Assembly: GCF_011365745.1 (NCBI RefSeq)
Contig: NZ_JAAOBY010000002.1
Span: 124,001-188,000 of the forward strand
Direction of reading: 5' to 3'
DNA length: 64,000 nt
Source: Flavobacterium turcicum
GTDB lineage: Bacteria; Bacteroidota; Bacteroidia; Flavobacteriales; Flavobacteriaceae
In this document: piece after piece, positions 1 to 8,724 of the stretch
Position numbering within the stretch: position 1 is the first letter of the stretch
Layout of the letters: each line of letters opens with the position of its first letter
The notes under the pieces: model-generated
What the model was told of the DNA's origin: nothing
Database searches by the model: none
What the model saw: the letters and a program-made list of their open reading frames with translations, nothing else
Made by a program: the position numbers and the translations under genes

Positions 1-464
1 GATACCAATGTTTTTCCTTTATTGTCCTCGATTTGCTTTACGCGAAGCAGTTTTTGTAAAATTAAATCGGTTAAGGATGCCACACGCATTTCGCGCCAAG
101 CCTCACCATAATCGTGATTTTTGGCTTCCATGAGTTCTTTGGTTAAAGAAATTTTAGCATCATACAGAGCGGTTGCTTTGGCCACTTCAAGATCGGGTTG
201 CTCTACGACTCCAAGTTCCAATTGTATTAAAGCCATTACCGCATAATTGATGATGCCGATAAATTCGCCTGTTTCATCCTCATCAATTTTTCGAGTTGTG
301 TTTTCTTGAAGACTCCTAATGCGCTGTGCTTTGATGTAAATTTGATCAGTTAGTGATGGGAGTCGTAAAATGCGCCAAGCACAACCGTAATCTTTCATTT
401 TGTTAACAAAAAGGCTGCGACATGTAGCAATCACGGCATCATATTCTTGTGAAGTATTCTTCAT
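1..464 (-). CDS. DUF1599 family protein (3' end cut by window)
   Basis: The minus-strand frame opens with ATG at 464 (MKNTSQEYDAV) and runs off the left edge, showing about 154 residues. The protein is an internal duplication: residues around 22-53 (KMKDYGCAWRILRLPSLTDQ...) recur around 115-146 (KNHDYGEAWREMRVASLTDL...), which is the tandem arrangement expected of DUF1599. The family has no firmly established reaction; I recall a link to nucleotide-modification-associated domains but cannot verify it. It is divergent from folP, a pairing I associate with Flavobacteria. A clean Bacteroidota promoter lies 31 bp upstream. Family call is confident, function is unknown. Confidence 0.85.
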   Translation of the reverse strand, partial: MKNTSQEYDAVIATCRSLFVNKMKDYGCAWRILRLPSLTDQIYIKAQRIRSLQENTTRKIDEDETGEFIGIINYAVMALIQLELGVVEQPDLEVAKATALYDAKISLTKELMEAKNHDYGEAWREMRVASLTDLILQKLLRVKQIEDNKGKTLV

Positions 465-494
465 TATTGCTGTATATTTGTATTCAATTTTTTT

Positions 495-525
495 CAAAAG
501 TAAAGAATTAAGACCGAAGTTCAAA
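495..525 (-). promoter_or_regulatory. Bacteroidota-type promoter for the DUF1599 gene
   Basis: On the minus strand, -7 box TACTTTTG (495-502, exact TAnnTTTG) and -33 box TTTG (522-525) are separated by 19 bp. The predicted start of transcription near 490 leaves a leader of about 25 nt before the ATG at 464. Confidence 0.7.
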
Positions 526-615
526 GTTCCAAAGTTGTTACACCACTCATATTAAACTTTCATCTTGCTGGTTTGGGCCTTACCACAAAAGGAATTGAAT
601 TAAAACAAGTATAAA

Positions 616-1437
616 ATGACAATTAACTGTAAAGGAAATTTAATCGATTTAAGTAGTCCGAAGGTAATGGGGGTTTTAAATATTACACCCAATTCTTTTT
701 TTGATGGTGGAAAGTATAAAGATGAAACTGCTTTTTTGACTCAGGTAGAAAAAATGCTTCAGGCAGGCGCTACTTTTATTGATGTAGGAGCTTATTCTAG
801 TAAGCCAAATGCGGAGTTTGTAACCGAGCAAGAGGAAATTGAGCGCATTGTGCCCGTAATTGAATTGATTTTAAAACATTTTCCTGACACATTATTATCG
901 ATAGATACTTTTAGGAGTGCTGTTGCAAAAGCTACTCTTGATAGCGGTGCAGCTCTTATAAATGATATTTCGGCGGGGAGTTTAGATGCTGAAATGTTTG
1001 AAGTTGTGGCTAAATACAATGTTCCTTATATCATGATGCACATGCGTGGCAATCCGCAGACGATGCAAACTTTGACAAATTATGATAATGTAGTAAAAGA
1101 TGTACTGTTTTATTTTTCTGAAAAAATAGCATTAGCACGCAGTTTTGGAATCAATGACCTCATTGTAGATCCTGGCTTTGGCTTTGCTAAAACTGTAGCT
1201 CAAAATTTTGAAATTTTCCAAAAATTAGACCATTTTCATATTCTTGAGTTGCCGTTGCTTGTTGGTATTTCTCGCAAATCGATGATATATAAAACTTTAG
1301 AAACAACCGCTCAGGAAGCCTTAAATGGTACAACAGTCTTGAATACTGTTGCGCTAACCAAAGGTGCTAAGATACTGAGAGTACATGATGTGAAAGAAGC
1401 TATGGAGTGCGTTACTTTACTTCAAAACTTGAAATAA
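616..1437 (+). CDS. folP: dihydropteroate synthase
   Basis: Cytoplasmic folate-pathway enzyme that condenses 6-hydroxymethyl-dihydropterin pyrophosphate with p-aminobenzoate. The 273 residues match the usual length of the family and its TIM-barrel motifs are visible in order: GVLNITPNSF (19-28), DVGAYSSKP (56-64), SIDT (95-98), INDIS (115-119), MHMRG (141-145), DPGFGF (185-190), ISRKS (218-222) and RVHDV (255-259). The ATG fits homologues. It stands alone on this strand, with rlmH convergent 12 bp downstream. No exact promoter match was found just upstream; a TATATTTG at 473-480 lacks a -33 partner. Confidence 0.97.
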   Translation: MTINCKGNLIDLSSPKVMGVLNITPNSFFDGGKYKDETAFLTQVEKMLQAGATFIDVGAYSSKPNAEFVTEQEEIERIVPVIELILKHFPDTLLSIDTFRSAVAKATLDSGAALINDISAGSLDAEMFEVVAKYNVPYIMMHMRGNPQTMQTLTNYDNVVKDVLFYFSEKIALARSFGINDLIVDPGFGFAKTVAQNFEIFQKLDHFHILELPLLVGISRKSMIYKTLETTAQEALNGTTVLNTVALTKGAKILRVHDVKEAMECVTLLQNLK

Positions 1438-1449
1438 TTATTAATCAAT

Positions 1450-1923
1450 TTATTGATGGTGATAGGGTTCGTTTCGCAAAATAGTAAAGCCGCGGTACAA
1501 TTGTTCGATAAAAAATAACCGGACCATTTGGTGTGAAAAAGTCATAAGCGAAAGAGAAATTTTGCCTTGTGCTTTGGCGTAAACAGTGTCGGAAAATCCG
1601 TAAGGACCGCCAATTACAAATACCAAAGTTTTTACTCCTGAATTCATTTTCTTTTGTAATTCGGCCGAGAAACCTACGCTTGAGAAATTTTTACCGTTTT
1701 CATCAAGCAGAATCAATTGGTCAGTTGTATTAATTTTTGAGAGTATTAGTTCTCCTTCTTTTTCCTTTTGTTGGCTTTCGCTAAGGTTTTTTACATTTTT
1801 GATGTCGGGAATAATTTCGAGATCAAATTTGATGTAAAACGACAACCGTTTAGTATAATCGTCAATTAAAGTTTGTAATGCCTTATTGTCGGTTTTTCCT
1901 ATTGCGATAAGCTTGATATTCAT
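1450..1923 (-). CDS. rlmH: 23S rRNA (pseudouridine1915-N3)-methyltransferase
   Basis: SPOUT-class RNA methyltransferase that methylates the pseudouridine in helix 69 of 23S rRNA. I place the start at MNIKLIAIGKT (ATG at 1921-1923), giving 157 residues, the normal length; a longer frame upstream adds seven residues without family support. The SAM-binding knot is seen as FVIGGPYGFS near residue 103-112 and the C-terminal RLFFIEQLYRGFTI...EPYHH is diagnostic. Third in a minus-strand group after a lipoprotein and a CIA30 protein; the 59-bp gap to CIA30 holds no clear promoter, so read-through is possible. Confidence 0.96.
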   Translation of the reverse strand: MNIKLIAIGKTDNKALQTLIDDYTKRLSFYIKFDLEIIPDIKNVKNLSESQQKEKEGELILSKINTTDQLILLDENGKNFSSVGFSAELQKKMNSGVKTLVFVIGGPYGFSDTVYAKAQGKISLSLMTFSHQMVRLFFIEQLYRGFTILRNEPYHHQ

Positions 1924-1982
1924 AAAAGTAATGCTTTTGGGCAAAGGTAGTCCTAATCTTGGATAAGGAAAAGTGGTTTGAA

Positions 1983-2492
1983 TTAAAATTCAAGCCAGAT
2001 TTTGTCAATGTACAATTCAAAAGTTTCGGCTACTTTGTTACCAATCAAAAAAGTAATTTCTTCGAGATTTCCGCCGGTGTAATTAGGTAAATCTAATTGT
2101 CGTCCTCTGTAAAAAGGGGGTAATTCTGCAACTGGAATTTTGATTACTTCCCAGTCTGTACCTGTAGTGAAAGTATAAGTAAAGGCGTGTTGTTCTGATC
2201 TAAACTGCTTCACACGAAATTGATATTGTTTACCATCGCCCTTTAAATGTAGAAAAACTGTAGCTTTTTGTGATATGCCGCTATGTTGACAATCTAGTTT
2301 AGTTGCGCAAAAACCGCCATTATTTTCTAGAGATACTTTACCTTTAAACAGCACGAAGTTTTTGCGTTCAATTCTCATCTCGCTGTTTGAAATGCCTCCC
2401 ATCACGGTGTCGTTTACGGTACGCCAAGTATCAAAATCTTCTTTTCGGCTTGAATCGAAAAGAATAATGGTTTCCAAAGAGTTTGTTTCCAT
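1983..2492 (-). CDS. CIA30 family protein
   Basis: 169 residues covering the CIA30 (complex I intermediate-associated protein 30) fold, with the characteristic WRTVNDTVMGGISNS (residues 23-37), F(K)G.VSLENNGGFC (49-63) and a beta-rich carbohydrate-binding-like C-terminal half. In mitochondria the family acts in complex I assembly; in bacteria the role is not established, and complex I need not be involved. No signal peptide is visible. The gene starts 3 bp after the stop of the upstream lipoprotein gene, so the two are almost certainly cotranscribed. Confidence 0.88.
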   Translation of the reverse strand: METNSLETIILFDSSRKEDFDTWRTVNDTVMGGISNSEMRIERKNFVLFKGKVSLENNGGFCATKLDCQHSGISQKATVFLHLKGDGKQYQFRVKQFRSEQHAFTYTFTTGTDWEVIKIPVAELPPFYRGRQLDLPNYTGGNLEEITFLIGNKVAETFELYIDKIWLEF

Positions 2493-2495
2493 TTT

Positions 2496-2918
2496 TTACA
2501 CTTTTGGTAATGGAGCACCGACTGCAATATCACAGCGGTGATTTTCTTGGCCATGTGGCGGATTCATTCCTGCTTCAGTGACTACAGGTGCTGGAATTGT
2601 TGCAGGCTGTGCTGCAGTATTTTGTGGTGCCGAATTTTGTGTTGCTGCAGGAGTTGGAGCTACGGGGGTGCTTAATGAGGCACCAACAGGTATATCACAA
2701 CGGTGTCCTGGCTGACCATGTGCTGGATTTGCGTCAGCGCTAGTTGACGCCACGGCTGAACTTGTTGCTGGAGTAGAATTTGGAACTTCACTTTTCATTT
2801 GGCGTCCTACCTCTGTAAAAGGAACTACAATTTTATTTGGCACAGGCTTTTGAGTTTCTTTGTTGCAAGAAGTCAATGTAAGGAGCGCAACAGCGCTATA
2901 ATAGAGCAATGATTTCAT
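2496..2918 (-). CDS. small lipoprotein with duplicated HGQ-HRCDI motif
   Basis: A 140-residue predicted lipoprotein: signal peptide MKSLLYYSAVALLTLTSC with lipid-attachment Cys18. The rest is low-complexity Ala/Pro/Thr linker carrying two copies of NPxHGQxxHRCDIxVGAxL at residues 64-82 and 119-137; the second ends three residues before the C-terminus. Each copy conserves two His and one Cys, which would suit metal or haem binding, but that is inference. I have seen this motif in hypothetical Flavobacteriaceae proteins but know of no assigned function. Expected to sit in a membrane facing the periplasm or cell surface. First gene of the lipoprotein-CIA30-(rlmH) group, with its own promoter at 2941-2970. 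Confidence 0.85.
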   Translation of the reverse strand: MKSLLYYSAVALLTLTSCNKETQKPVPNKIVVPFTEVGRQMKSEVPNSTPATSSAVASTSADANPAHGQPGHRCDIPVGASLSTPVAPTPAATQNSAPQNTAAQPATIPAPVVTEAGMNPPHGQENHRCDIAVGAPLPKV

Positions 2919-2940
2919 AATAGTTCATTCTTTAGAAACT

Positions 2941-2970
2941 CAAAGATACTTGATTATTGCTATTTGCCAA
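2941..2970 (-). promoter_or_regulatory. promoter for lipoprotein-CIA30 operon
   Basis: Minus-strand -7 TATCTTTG (2941-2948, exact) and -33 TTG (2968-2970), spacer 19 bp. Predicted leader of about 18-20 nt before the ATG at 2918. Confidence 0.7.
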
Positions 2971-3110
2971 AATAATTAGGGTAGGGTTTTGGTACTAGAA
3001 ATTTGATATTGAAAAAGTTTTTTTATCATATTTTTAATAAAGTTGCTTGTTTCCAAATTTCCTAGTCCGCAAAATATAACCTATTTTAGCAATTCAAAAA
3101 TTATCGAAAA

Positions 3111-3968
3111 ATGATCAGCGAAAAACAGTTCGAAAAAGAATTACAATTAATTATTGAAAATGCAATTCGAGAAGATGTAGGAACCGGAGATTACAGTTCA
3201 CTAGCTTGCATTCCTATTGATGCAGCAGGAAAAGCGAAGTTATTGGTAAAAGAAGATGGGATCATCGCTGGTGTAGCTTTTGCTAAAAAGGTTTTTGCAT
3301 ACGTTGATGCTGATTTGCAAGTTGAAACTTTTATCGAAGATGGGAATTTTGTAAAAAAAGGAGATGTCGTTTTTCATGTTAGTGGTAGTTCACAATCCAT
3401 CTTGAAAGCAGAGCGAGTAGTTTTAAATTCGATGCAAAGAATGTCTGCAATCGCTACAAAAACCAATCAATATGTACAATTGTTAAAAGGAACTCAAGCT
3501 AAAATTTTAGATACTCGAAAAACTACACCAGGATTTAGGGCTTGTGAAAAGTGGGCTGTAAAAATTGGTGGTGGAGAAAATCATCGATTTGCGTTGTATG
3601 ATATGGTTATGCTTAAGGATAATCATAATGATTTTGCTGGGGGAATTACGTTGGCAATTGCAAAAACCAAAGCTTACCTAGAAGCAAATAAGCTCGATCT
3701 AAAGATTATTGTAGAGGCTAGAAATTTAGCTGAAATTGAGGAAATATTAGAAAGTGAAGGTGTTTTTAGAATTCTAATTGACAACTTTAACTTTGAAGAT
3801 ACCAAAAAAGCAGTTGCGCTAATTGGAGATAAATGTCTGACAGAATCGTCCGGAAATATTAACGAAAGTACGATTAGAGCGTATGCAGAATGTGGCGTAA
3901 ATTACATTTCGTCAGGAGCATTGACACACTCTGTTTATAACATGGACTTGAGTTTAAAAGCAATATGA
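3111..3968 (+). CDS. nadC: nicotinate-nucleotide pyrophosphorylase (carboxylating)
   Basis: Quinolinate phosphoribosyltransferase of de novo NAD synthesis: converts quinolinate and PRPP to nicotinate mononucleotide, CO2 and pyrophosphate. 285 residues, normal length. Visible hallmarks are REDVGTGDYS (20-29), the LDTRKTTPG loop, GGGENHR and the KDNH segment, followed by the barrel strands ending in ESSGNINESTIRAYAECGV and YISSGALTHS. Its last codons overlap the start of the downstream YihY gene (ATGA), so the two are translationally coupled. Confidence 0.97.
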   Translation: MISEKQFEKELQLIIENAIREDVGTGDYSSLACIPIDAAGKAKLLVKEDGIIAGVAFAKKVFAYVDADLQVETFIEDGNFVKKGDVVFHVSGSSQSILKAERVVLNSMQRMSAIATKTNQYVQLLKGTQAKILDTRKTTPGFRACEKWAVKIGGGENHRFALYDMVMLKDNHNDFAGGITLAIAKTKAYLEANKLDLKIIVEARNLAEIEEILESEGVFRILIDNFNFEDTKKAVALIGDKCLTESSGNINESTIRAYAECGVNYISSGALTHSVYNMDLSLKAI

Positions 3969-4873
3969 ATCTCTTATTAGAAGATAAACTTGTTAAAATG
4001 CCTGTTATTAGGCATGTAATCTCGGGACTTCAAAAATTGAAGTTACCATGGTTACAAGGTTTGTCTTTATATGATTTGATTGTGCTCTATAGTAAAGGAA
4101 TTGTTGAAAGTGCCGTTCCCTATCATGCCAGTGCCATTGCTTTTAGTTTTTTTATGGCTTTGTTTCCGTTTGCACTTTTTATTTTGAATCTGATTCCTTT
4201 TATCCCAATTGATGGTTTTCAGGAGGATTTTTTACTATTTGTTAAAGATGGTGTTCCGCCTAATACCTATGATGCTATTTATAAAATCATTAGTGATATT
4301 TTGAATAATAGTGATTCTGGTTTGTTGTCTTCGGGTTTTATGTTATCTATTTTTTTGATGGCAAATGGTCTAAACGGAATTCTTGGTGGTTTTCAAACTT
4401 CAAGACATGTTATTGTAAAAAGGGGTTTTGTTAGGCAGTATTTGGTGGCTTTAGCAATGTCTTTGTTGTTGTCTGTTTTACTTTTGGTTACCGTAGCAAC
4501 CATTGTTGTTTTTGAAGTTTTGTTGCAAAAAACTGTATTTAGCGACCAAGTTTTACTAATTGTCGCAGGTAGATATGCCTTTGTAATTTTGATGATTTTG
4601 CTTACTACGTCGGTACTTTTTAAATTCGGAACTAAAAGAGTAGGCAATAGAGCATTTATCTCGATAGGATCTGTATTCACAACAATTTTAATTTTGATTG
4701 ATTCCTATCTTTTCGGGATTTGGGTAACCAAGTTTTCTAAGTACAATGAGTTGTATGGCTCCATTGGAACGCTTTTAATTTTGATGTTTTACATCTGGAT
4801 TAACTGTGTAATTTTGTTGTTGGGATTTGAATTGAATGCAACAGTCTCTAAGTTGCGCGCAAAAAAAGAGTAG
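3965..4873 (+). CDS. YihY/BrkB family inner-membrane protein
   Basis: 302 residues with about six membrane spans and the family signature SAVPYHASAIAFSFFMALFPFALFIL near residues 50-75, plus the later NGLNGILGGFQTSRH and YGSIGTLLILMFYIWINCVILLLGFELNA. YihY was once annotated as RNase BN, an assignment since withdrawn; the molecular role is unsettled. The gene overlaps nadC by 4 bp. A short basic tail (KLRAKKE) ends the protein on the cytoplasmic side. Confidence 0.93.
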   Translation: MNLLLEDKLVKMPVIRHVISGLQKLKLPWLQGLSLYDLIVLYSKGIVESAVPYHASAIAFSFFMALFPFALFILNLIPFIPIDGFQEDFLLFVKDGVPPNTYDAIYKIISDILNNSDSGLLSSGFMLSIFLMANGLNGILGGFQTSRHVIVKRGFVRQYLVALAMSLLLSVLLLVTVATIVVFEVLLQKTVFSDQVLLIVAGRYAFVILMILLTTSVLFKFGTKRVGNRAFISIGSVFTTILILIDSYLFGIWVTKFSKYNELYGSIGTLLILMFYIWINCVILLLGFELNATVSKLRAKKE

Positions 4874-4921
4874 TTTAAAAGGGAATAGTTTTAGTAAAAA
4901 AATAATAAAAATAAGAGTAGA

Positions 4922-5350
4922 ATGAAAAAAGTGATTACCGCAGTAGCAGTTATGATTTCAATGGCTTTTTATGGCCAAAATAATCAAGTAGTTGGTAAAT
5001 GGAAAACTATTGACGATGAAACAGGTAAGCCTAAATCTACGGTCGAAATTTATGAACGTGGTGGACTTTTGTATGGTAAAATTGTTGATATCGTAGAGGC
5101 AGATAAAAGAAAAAGCATTTGTACCTTATGTACTGGAGAAGATAAAAACAAACCAGTAATGGGTCTTGTTATCATTAAAGGTCTTAAAAAAGATGGTAAA
5201 GAATACAATGGAGGTAAAATTGTAGATCCAACAACCGGAAAGCAGTACAAATGTTTTATTGTACTTGAGGGGAATGATAAATTAAATGTACGAGGGTACA
5301 TTGGAGTATCTCTTTTTGGTCGCACTCAAACTTGGAATAGAGTTAAATAA
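4922..5350 (+). CDS. DUF2147 domain secreted protein
   Basis: 142 residues with a signal peptide (MKKVITAVAVMISMAFYG, cleavage likely before QNN). The mature part is one DUF2147 domain: VVGKWKTIDDETGKPKSTVEIYERGG, a CTLC pair near 65-68 followed by NKPVMGLVII, GGKIVDPTTGKQYKC and a closing GRTQTWNRV. DUF2147 proteins are predicted periplasmic beta-barrels of unknown role. Free-standing, 48 bp after the YihY gene; cotranscription with it is possible as no exact promoter is seen in the gap. Confidence 0.92.
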   Translation: MKKVITAVAVMISMAFYGQNNQVVGKWKTIDDETGKPKSTVEIYERGGLLYGKIVDIVEADKRKSICTLCTGEDKNKPVMGLVIIKGLKKDGKEYNGGKIVDPTTGKQYKCFIVLEGNDKLNVRGYIGVSLFGRTQTWNRVK

Positions 5351-5419
5351 ATGTCTCATTAAGATTTTGAATAAATCAAAAACGTAAAGTGAAAAGCTTT
5401 CAAAATAAAAAGATAATAC

Positions 5420-7867
5420 ATGTATTTTGTTGAAGTAATTTTGCCGCTATCTTTGGCTAAGACCTTTACGTATGCTATTTCAGAGGAAGAATATAAGTTC
5501 ATTCAAAAAGGGATGCGCTTAGCGGTTCCGTTTGGTAAAAGTAAAATTTATACAGGTTTAGCGATAGCCATGCATCAAAACGCTCCTGTTTTGTATGAAG
5601 CAAAAGAAATTCACCAAATATTAGACGAAAAACCAGTTGTTACTGAGATTCAAATACAACATTGGCAATGGATTGCATCGTATTACATGTGTGCTATTGG
5701 TGATGTGTACCGAGGTGCCATGCCAAGCGCTTTGCTATTGGAGAGTGAAACTGTTATTTCGCAGCAAACTAGCTCAATAATAGATGTTTCGCTCTTAAGT
5801 GACGATGAGTTTTTAGTATACGAGGCATTACAACAACAATCTACCTTAAAAGTTAACGATATCATTGCAATATTGAACAAGAAGAATATTTTTCCTGTCA
5901 TTCAAAAGTTGGTAGATAAAAATATTTTAGTACTTCAGGAAGAGATTCAAGAAAGTTATAAGCCCAAATTGATTCGATATGTGCGCTTGCACTCTCAATA
6001 TGTTGGCGATTTGGGTTTGGGTGTTTTGCTAAACAACTTAAAAAACGCTCAAAAACAACGAGAAATTGTGATGTCTTTTTTTCAACTTAGTGCAAGTGAA
6101 AAAAAGCCGATAACAGTAAAGAAATTAGTAGAAATAACACAATCATCAACTGCAGTTGTTAAAGCTTTAATAACAAAAGAAATATTCGAAGAGTATTTTT
6201 TAGAAACAGATCGTGTAGAATTTGGAGCTAAAAATGCCAGCGAACTAAAATTGAGTAATCAACAAGAGGAAGCGAGCTTGGCTATCAAGGCAGTTTTTGA
6301 GTCTAAAGAGGTGTGCTTGTTGCATGGTGTAACCTCAAGTGGTAAAACGGAAATCTACATTCAGCTTATTCAAGAATATTTGAATTCAGGGTTACAAACC
6401 TTGTATTTGTTGCCTGAAATTGCTTTGACTACTCAATTAGTCAGCCGGTTAAATGCTTATTTTGGTAACAAAGTGGCTGTTTATCATTCCAAATACAATA
6501 ATAATGAGCGTATTGAGGTATGGAGGCAGGTCTTGTCAAATTCAGAAAAAGCGCAAGTTGTTATTGGTGCCCGTTCTGCTTTGTTTTTACCATTTTCAAA
6601 TCTGGGTTTGGTGATAGTAGATGAAGAGCACGAACAAACATTTAAACAAGTAGATCCTGCGCCACGTTATCATGCGAGAGATGCGGCTATTGTATTGGCT
6701 CATTCTCATAAAGCAAAGGTATTACTGGGATCCGCAACACCAAGTGTCGAAACCTATTACAATGCACAATCCGGAAAGTTTGGATTAGTTGAGCTTAGTA
6801 AACGATACGGTAATGTGCAGCTGCCGGTCATTGAATTGGTTGACTTAAAAGATAAATATTTCAGAAAAAAAATGACAGGCCATTTTAGTGATGTTTTAAT
6901 TGCTGAGATGGGGCAAGCGCTCTCGTTGGGCGAACAAGTAATTTTGTTTCAAAATAGAAGGGGTTATTCACCCGTTGTAGAATGTATGACTTGTGGGCAT
7001 GTGCCTCAATGCCAACAATGTGATGTAAGTTTGACTTATCATAAAAATAAAAATCAGTTGCGCTGTCATTACTGTGGTTATACTATGGCGAAACCTACCA
7101 ATTGTCATTCGTGTTCTAGTATTGATTTGTTGACTAAAGGATTTGGTACTGAGCAAATAGAGCAGGAGTTACTTTCTATTTTACCAAATGCTAAAATAGG
7201 ACGTATGGACCAAGATACGACGAGAGGTAAGTTTGGTTTTGAACGTATTATTGATGCTTTTAAAAATAGAGAAATTGATGTTTTGGTTGGTACGCAAATG
7301 TTAGCCAAAGGATTAGATTTTGATAATGTAAGCTTAGTTGGTATTTTAAATGCTGATAATATGCTTTACCATCCAGATTTTCGTGCCTTCGAGCGTAGTT
7401 ATCAAATGATGACACAAGTGGCAGGTAGGGCAGGGCGCGCTCAAAAACAAGGCAAAGTAATTATTCAAACCTATAATGTCAATCACAATACTATTCAACA
7501 GGTTACCAGAAATGATTATGCTGCTATGTATAAAGAACAATTGTATGATCGGCAAATTTATAAGTATCCACCGTACTTTAGAATCATTAAGCTTACTTTA
7601 AAACAGCGTGATTATGATAAGTTGAAGCAAGGTTCTATGTGGTTGTATCAGGTTTTACAACAAAATTTAAATATGCCTGTTTTGGGTCCAGAAGAGCCGG
7701 CGATTAGCAGAATTCGTAACGAATATTTGCGAACTATTATGATTAAACTGCCTCAAAATGTTGGAGTTGCTTCAACAAAAAAAACTATCCAGAAAATCCT
7801 GAATAGTTTTGAAGCTGTTGCGCAATACAGAGCAATTAAAGTTTCTGTAAATGTTGATTTTTATTAA
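5420..7867 (+). CDS. priA: primosomal protein N', replication restart helicase
   Basis: Superfamily 2 3'-to-5' DNA helicase that reloads the replisome at stalled forks. 815 residues, slightly longer than the E. coli protein. The N-terminal 3' DNA-binding domain (about 1-110) is followed by Walker A GVTSSGKT (303-310), DEEH (401-404), two zinc-binding CxxC clusters near residues 521-570 (CMTCGHVPQCQQC, CHYCGY, CHSC), the GTEQIEQEL segment and helicase motif VAGRAGRAQKQG. The stop codon shares the palindrome TTAA with that of the convergent LytTR gene, so the two coding regions overlap by 4 bp. Confidence 0.97.
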   Translation: MYFVEVILPLSLAKTFTYAISEEEYKFIQKGMRLAVPFGKSKIYTGLAIAMHQNAPVLYEAKEIHQILDEKPVVTEIQIQHWQWIASYYMCAIGDVYRGAMPSALLLESETVISQQTSSIIDVSLLSDDEFLVYEALQQQSTLKVNDIIAILNKKNIFPVIQKLVDKNILVLQEEIQESYKPKLIRYVRLHSQYVGDLGLGVLLNNLKNAQKQREIVMSFFQLSASEKKPITVKKLVEITQSSTAVVKALITKEIFEEYFLETDRVEFGAKNASELKLSNQQEEASLAIKAVFESKEVCLLHGVTSSGKTEIYIQLIQEYLNSGLQTLYLLPEIALTTQLVSRLNAYFGNKVAVYHSKYNNNERIEVWRQVLSNSEKAQVVIGARSALFLPFSNLGLVIVDEEHEQTFKQVDPAPRYHARDAAIVLAHSHKAKVLLGSATPSVETYYNAQSGKFGLVELSKRYGNVQLPVIELVDLKDKYFRKKMTGHFSDVLIAEMGQALSLGEQVILFQNRRGYSPVVECMTCGHVPQCQQCDVSLTYHKNKNQLRCHYCGYTMAKPTNCHSCSSIDLLTKGFGTEQIEQELLSILPNAKIGRMDQDTTRGKFGFERIIDAFKNREIDVLVGTQMLAKGLDFDNVSLVGILNADNMLYHPDFRAFERSYQMMTQVAGRAGRAQKQGKVIIQTYNVNHNTIQQVTRNDYAAMYKEQLYDRQIYKYPPYFRIIKLTLKQRDYDKLKQGSMWLYQVLQQNLNMPVLGPEEPAISRIRNEYLRTIMIKLPQNVGVASTKKTIQKILNSFEAVAQYRAIKVSVNVDFY

Positions 7868-8559
7868 GAAAAAGATAAAGCTTTTACTAGATCTTCTTTT
7901 TTGTGGCGACTCAGAGGTATTTTTGTTGACCCTATTTCGGCAAATTTACTATTAAAACGTTCCACCTTGTCAATGTTGATGATATATGATTTGTGTACAC
8001 GTACAAACTTTTCCTTTGGTAAGTCGCTTTCAAAAGCCTTCATTGTAGATAAAACTAAATTGCTATCATCTTCAGTAACTACTTTCACATAATCTCCAAA
8101 TGCTTCAATCCATTTGATTTTTGATGTAAATATTTTTAATTTTTTAAGATTACTTTTAATGAAAATGTGATCACCTTCTTCGTCTTTGTTTTCTTTTTTA
8201 AGTAAATGAAAATCAATAGCTCTTTTAACAGACGAATTAAAACGATCGATTGCAATTGGTTTTTGCAAATAATCGGTAGCATCATAATCAAAAGCTTTCA
8301 TTGCGTATTCTGCTTTTGAGGTGATAAAAATGATCTGAGGTTTTACTTTTAAACCATCCAAAAAATCGAATCCACTAATTACTGGCATCTCAATGTCGAG
8401 AAAAATCAGATCAACATTGTGAATAGACATGCAACTACGCGCTTCAATAGCATTAGAAAAATCACCAATTAAATGTAAGCTTTGGTGATTATTAACTAAC
8501 TTTGCAATGATCATTCTTTGTATCGAACTATCATCTACAACTACACAGTTAAGTTTCAT
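7864..8559 (-). CDS. LytTR-family response regulator (orphan)
   Basis: 231 residues: receiver domain (about 1-118) with acidic pocket D9-D10, phospho-acceptor Asp55 in LIFLDIEMP, and the conserved K of FITSKAEYAM, then a LytTR DNA-binding domain (about 130-229) with HIFIKSNLKKLKIF, WIEAFGDYVKV and RVHKSYIINIDKVERF. Such proteins usually work with a membrane histidine kinase of the LytS type; none is adjacent, so the partner must lie elsewhere. Convergent with priA, overlapping it at TTAA. No exact promoter match was found upstream. Confidence 0.93.
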   Translation of the reverse strand: MKLNCVVVDDSSIQRMIIAKLVNNHQSLHLIGDFSNAIEARSCMSIHNVDLIFLDIEMPVISGFDFLDGLKVKPQIIFITSKAEYAMKAFDYDATDYLQKPIAIDRFNSSVKRAIDFHLLKKENKDEEGDHIFIKSNLKKLKIFTSKIKWIEAFGDYVKVVTEDDSNLVLSTMKAFESDLPKEKFVRVHKSYIINIDKVERFNSKFAEIGSTKIPLSRHKKEDLVKALSFS

Positions 8560-8666
8560 AATTTAGATTTTTTAAGATTTGGCACGGTAAACATAGTAAT
8601 TATTTTTTGATCTGCAACCAGTTAACCTCCTTTTTTTGTCATACGTCGAATAAAAATCAAATAAAG

Positions 8667-8696
8667 TTGCTTGTTTTAAAAAAATGATTACTTTTG
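8667..8696 (+). promoter_or_regulatory. promoter of the rpsF-rpsR-rplI operon
   Basis: -33 TTG (8667-8669), 19-bp spacer, -7 TACTTTTG (8689-8696), exact. Predicted transcription start about 8700 leaves a leader near 25 nt, too short to hold an S6:S18 leader motif. Confidence 0.75.
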
Positions 8697-8724
8697 CACC
8701 CAAATTAACAATAAATATATTTTT

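Noticed and set aside
8697-8724. S6:S18-binding leader RNA before rpsF
   Set aside because: The predicted leader is only about 25 nt and contains no hairpin, too short for that motif.
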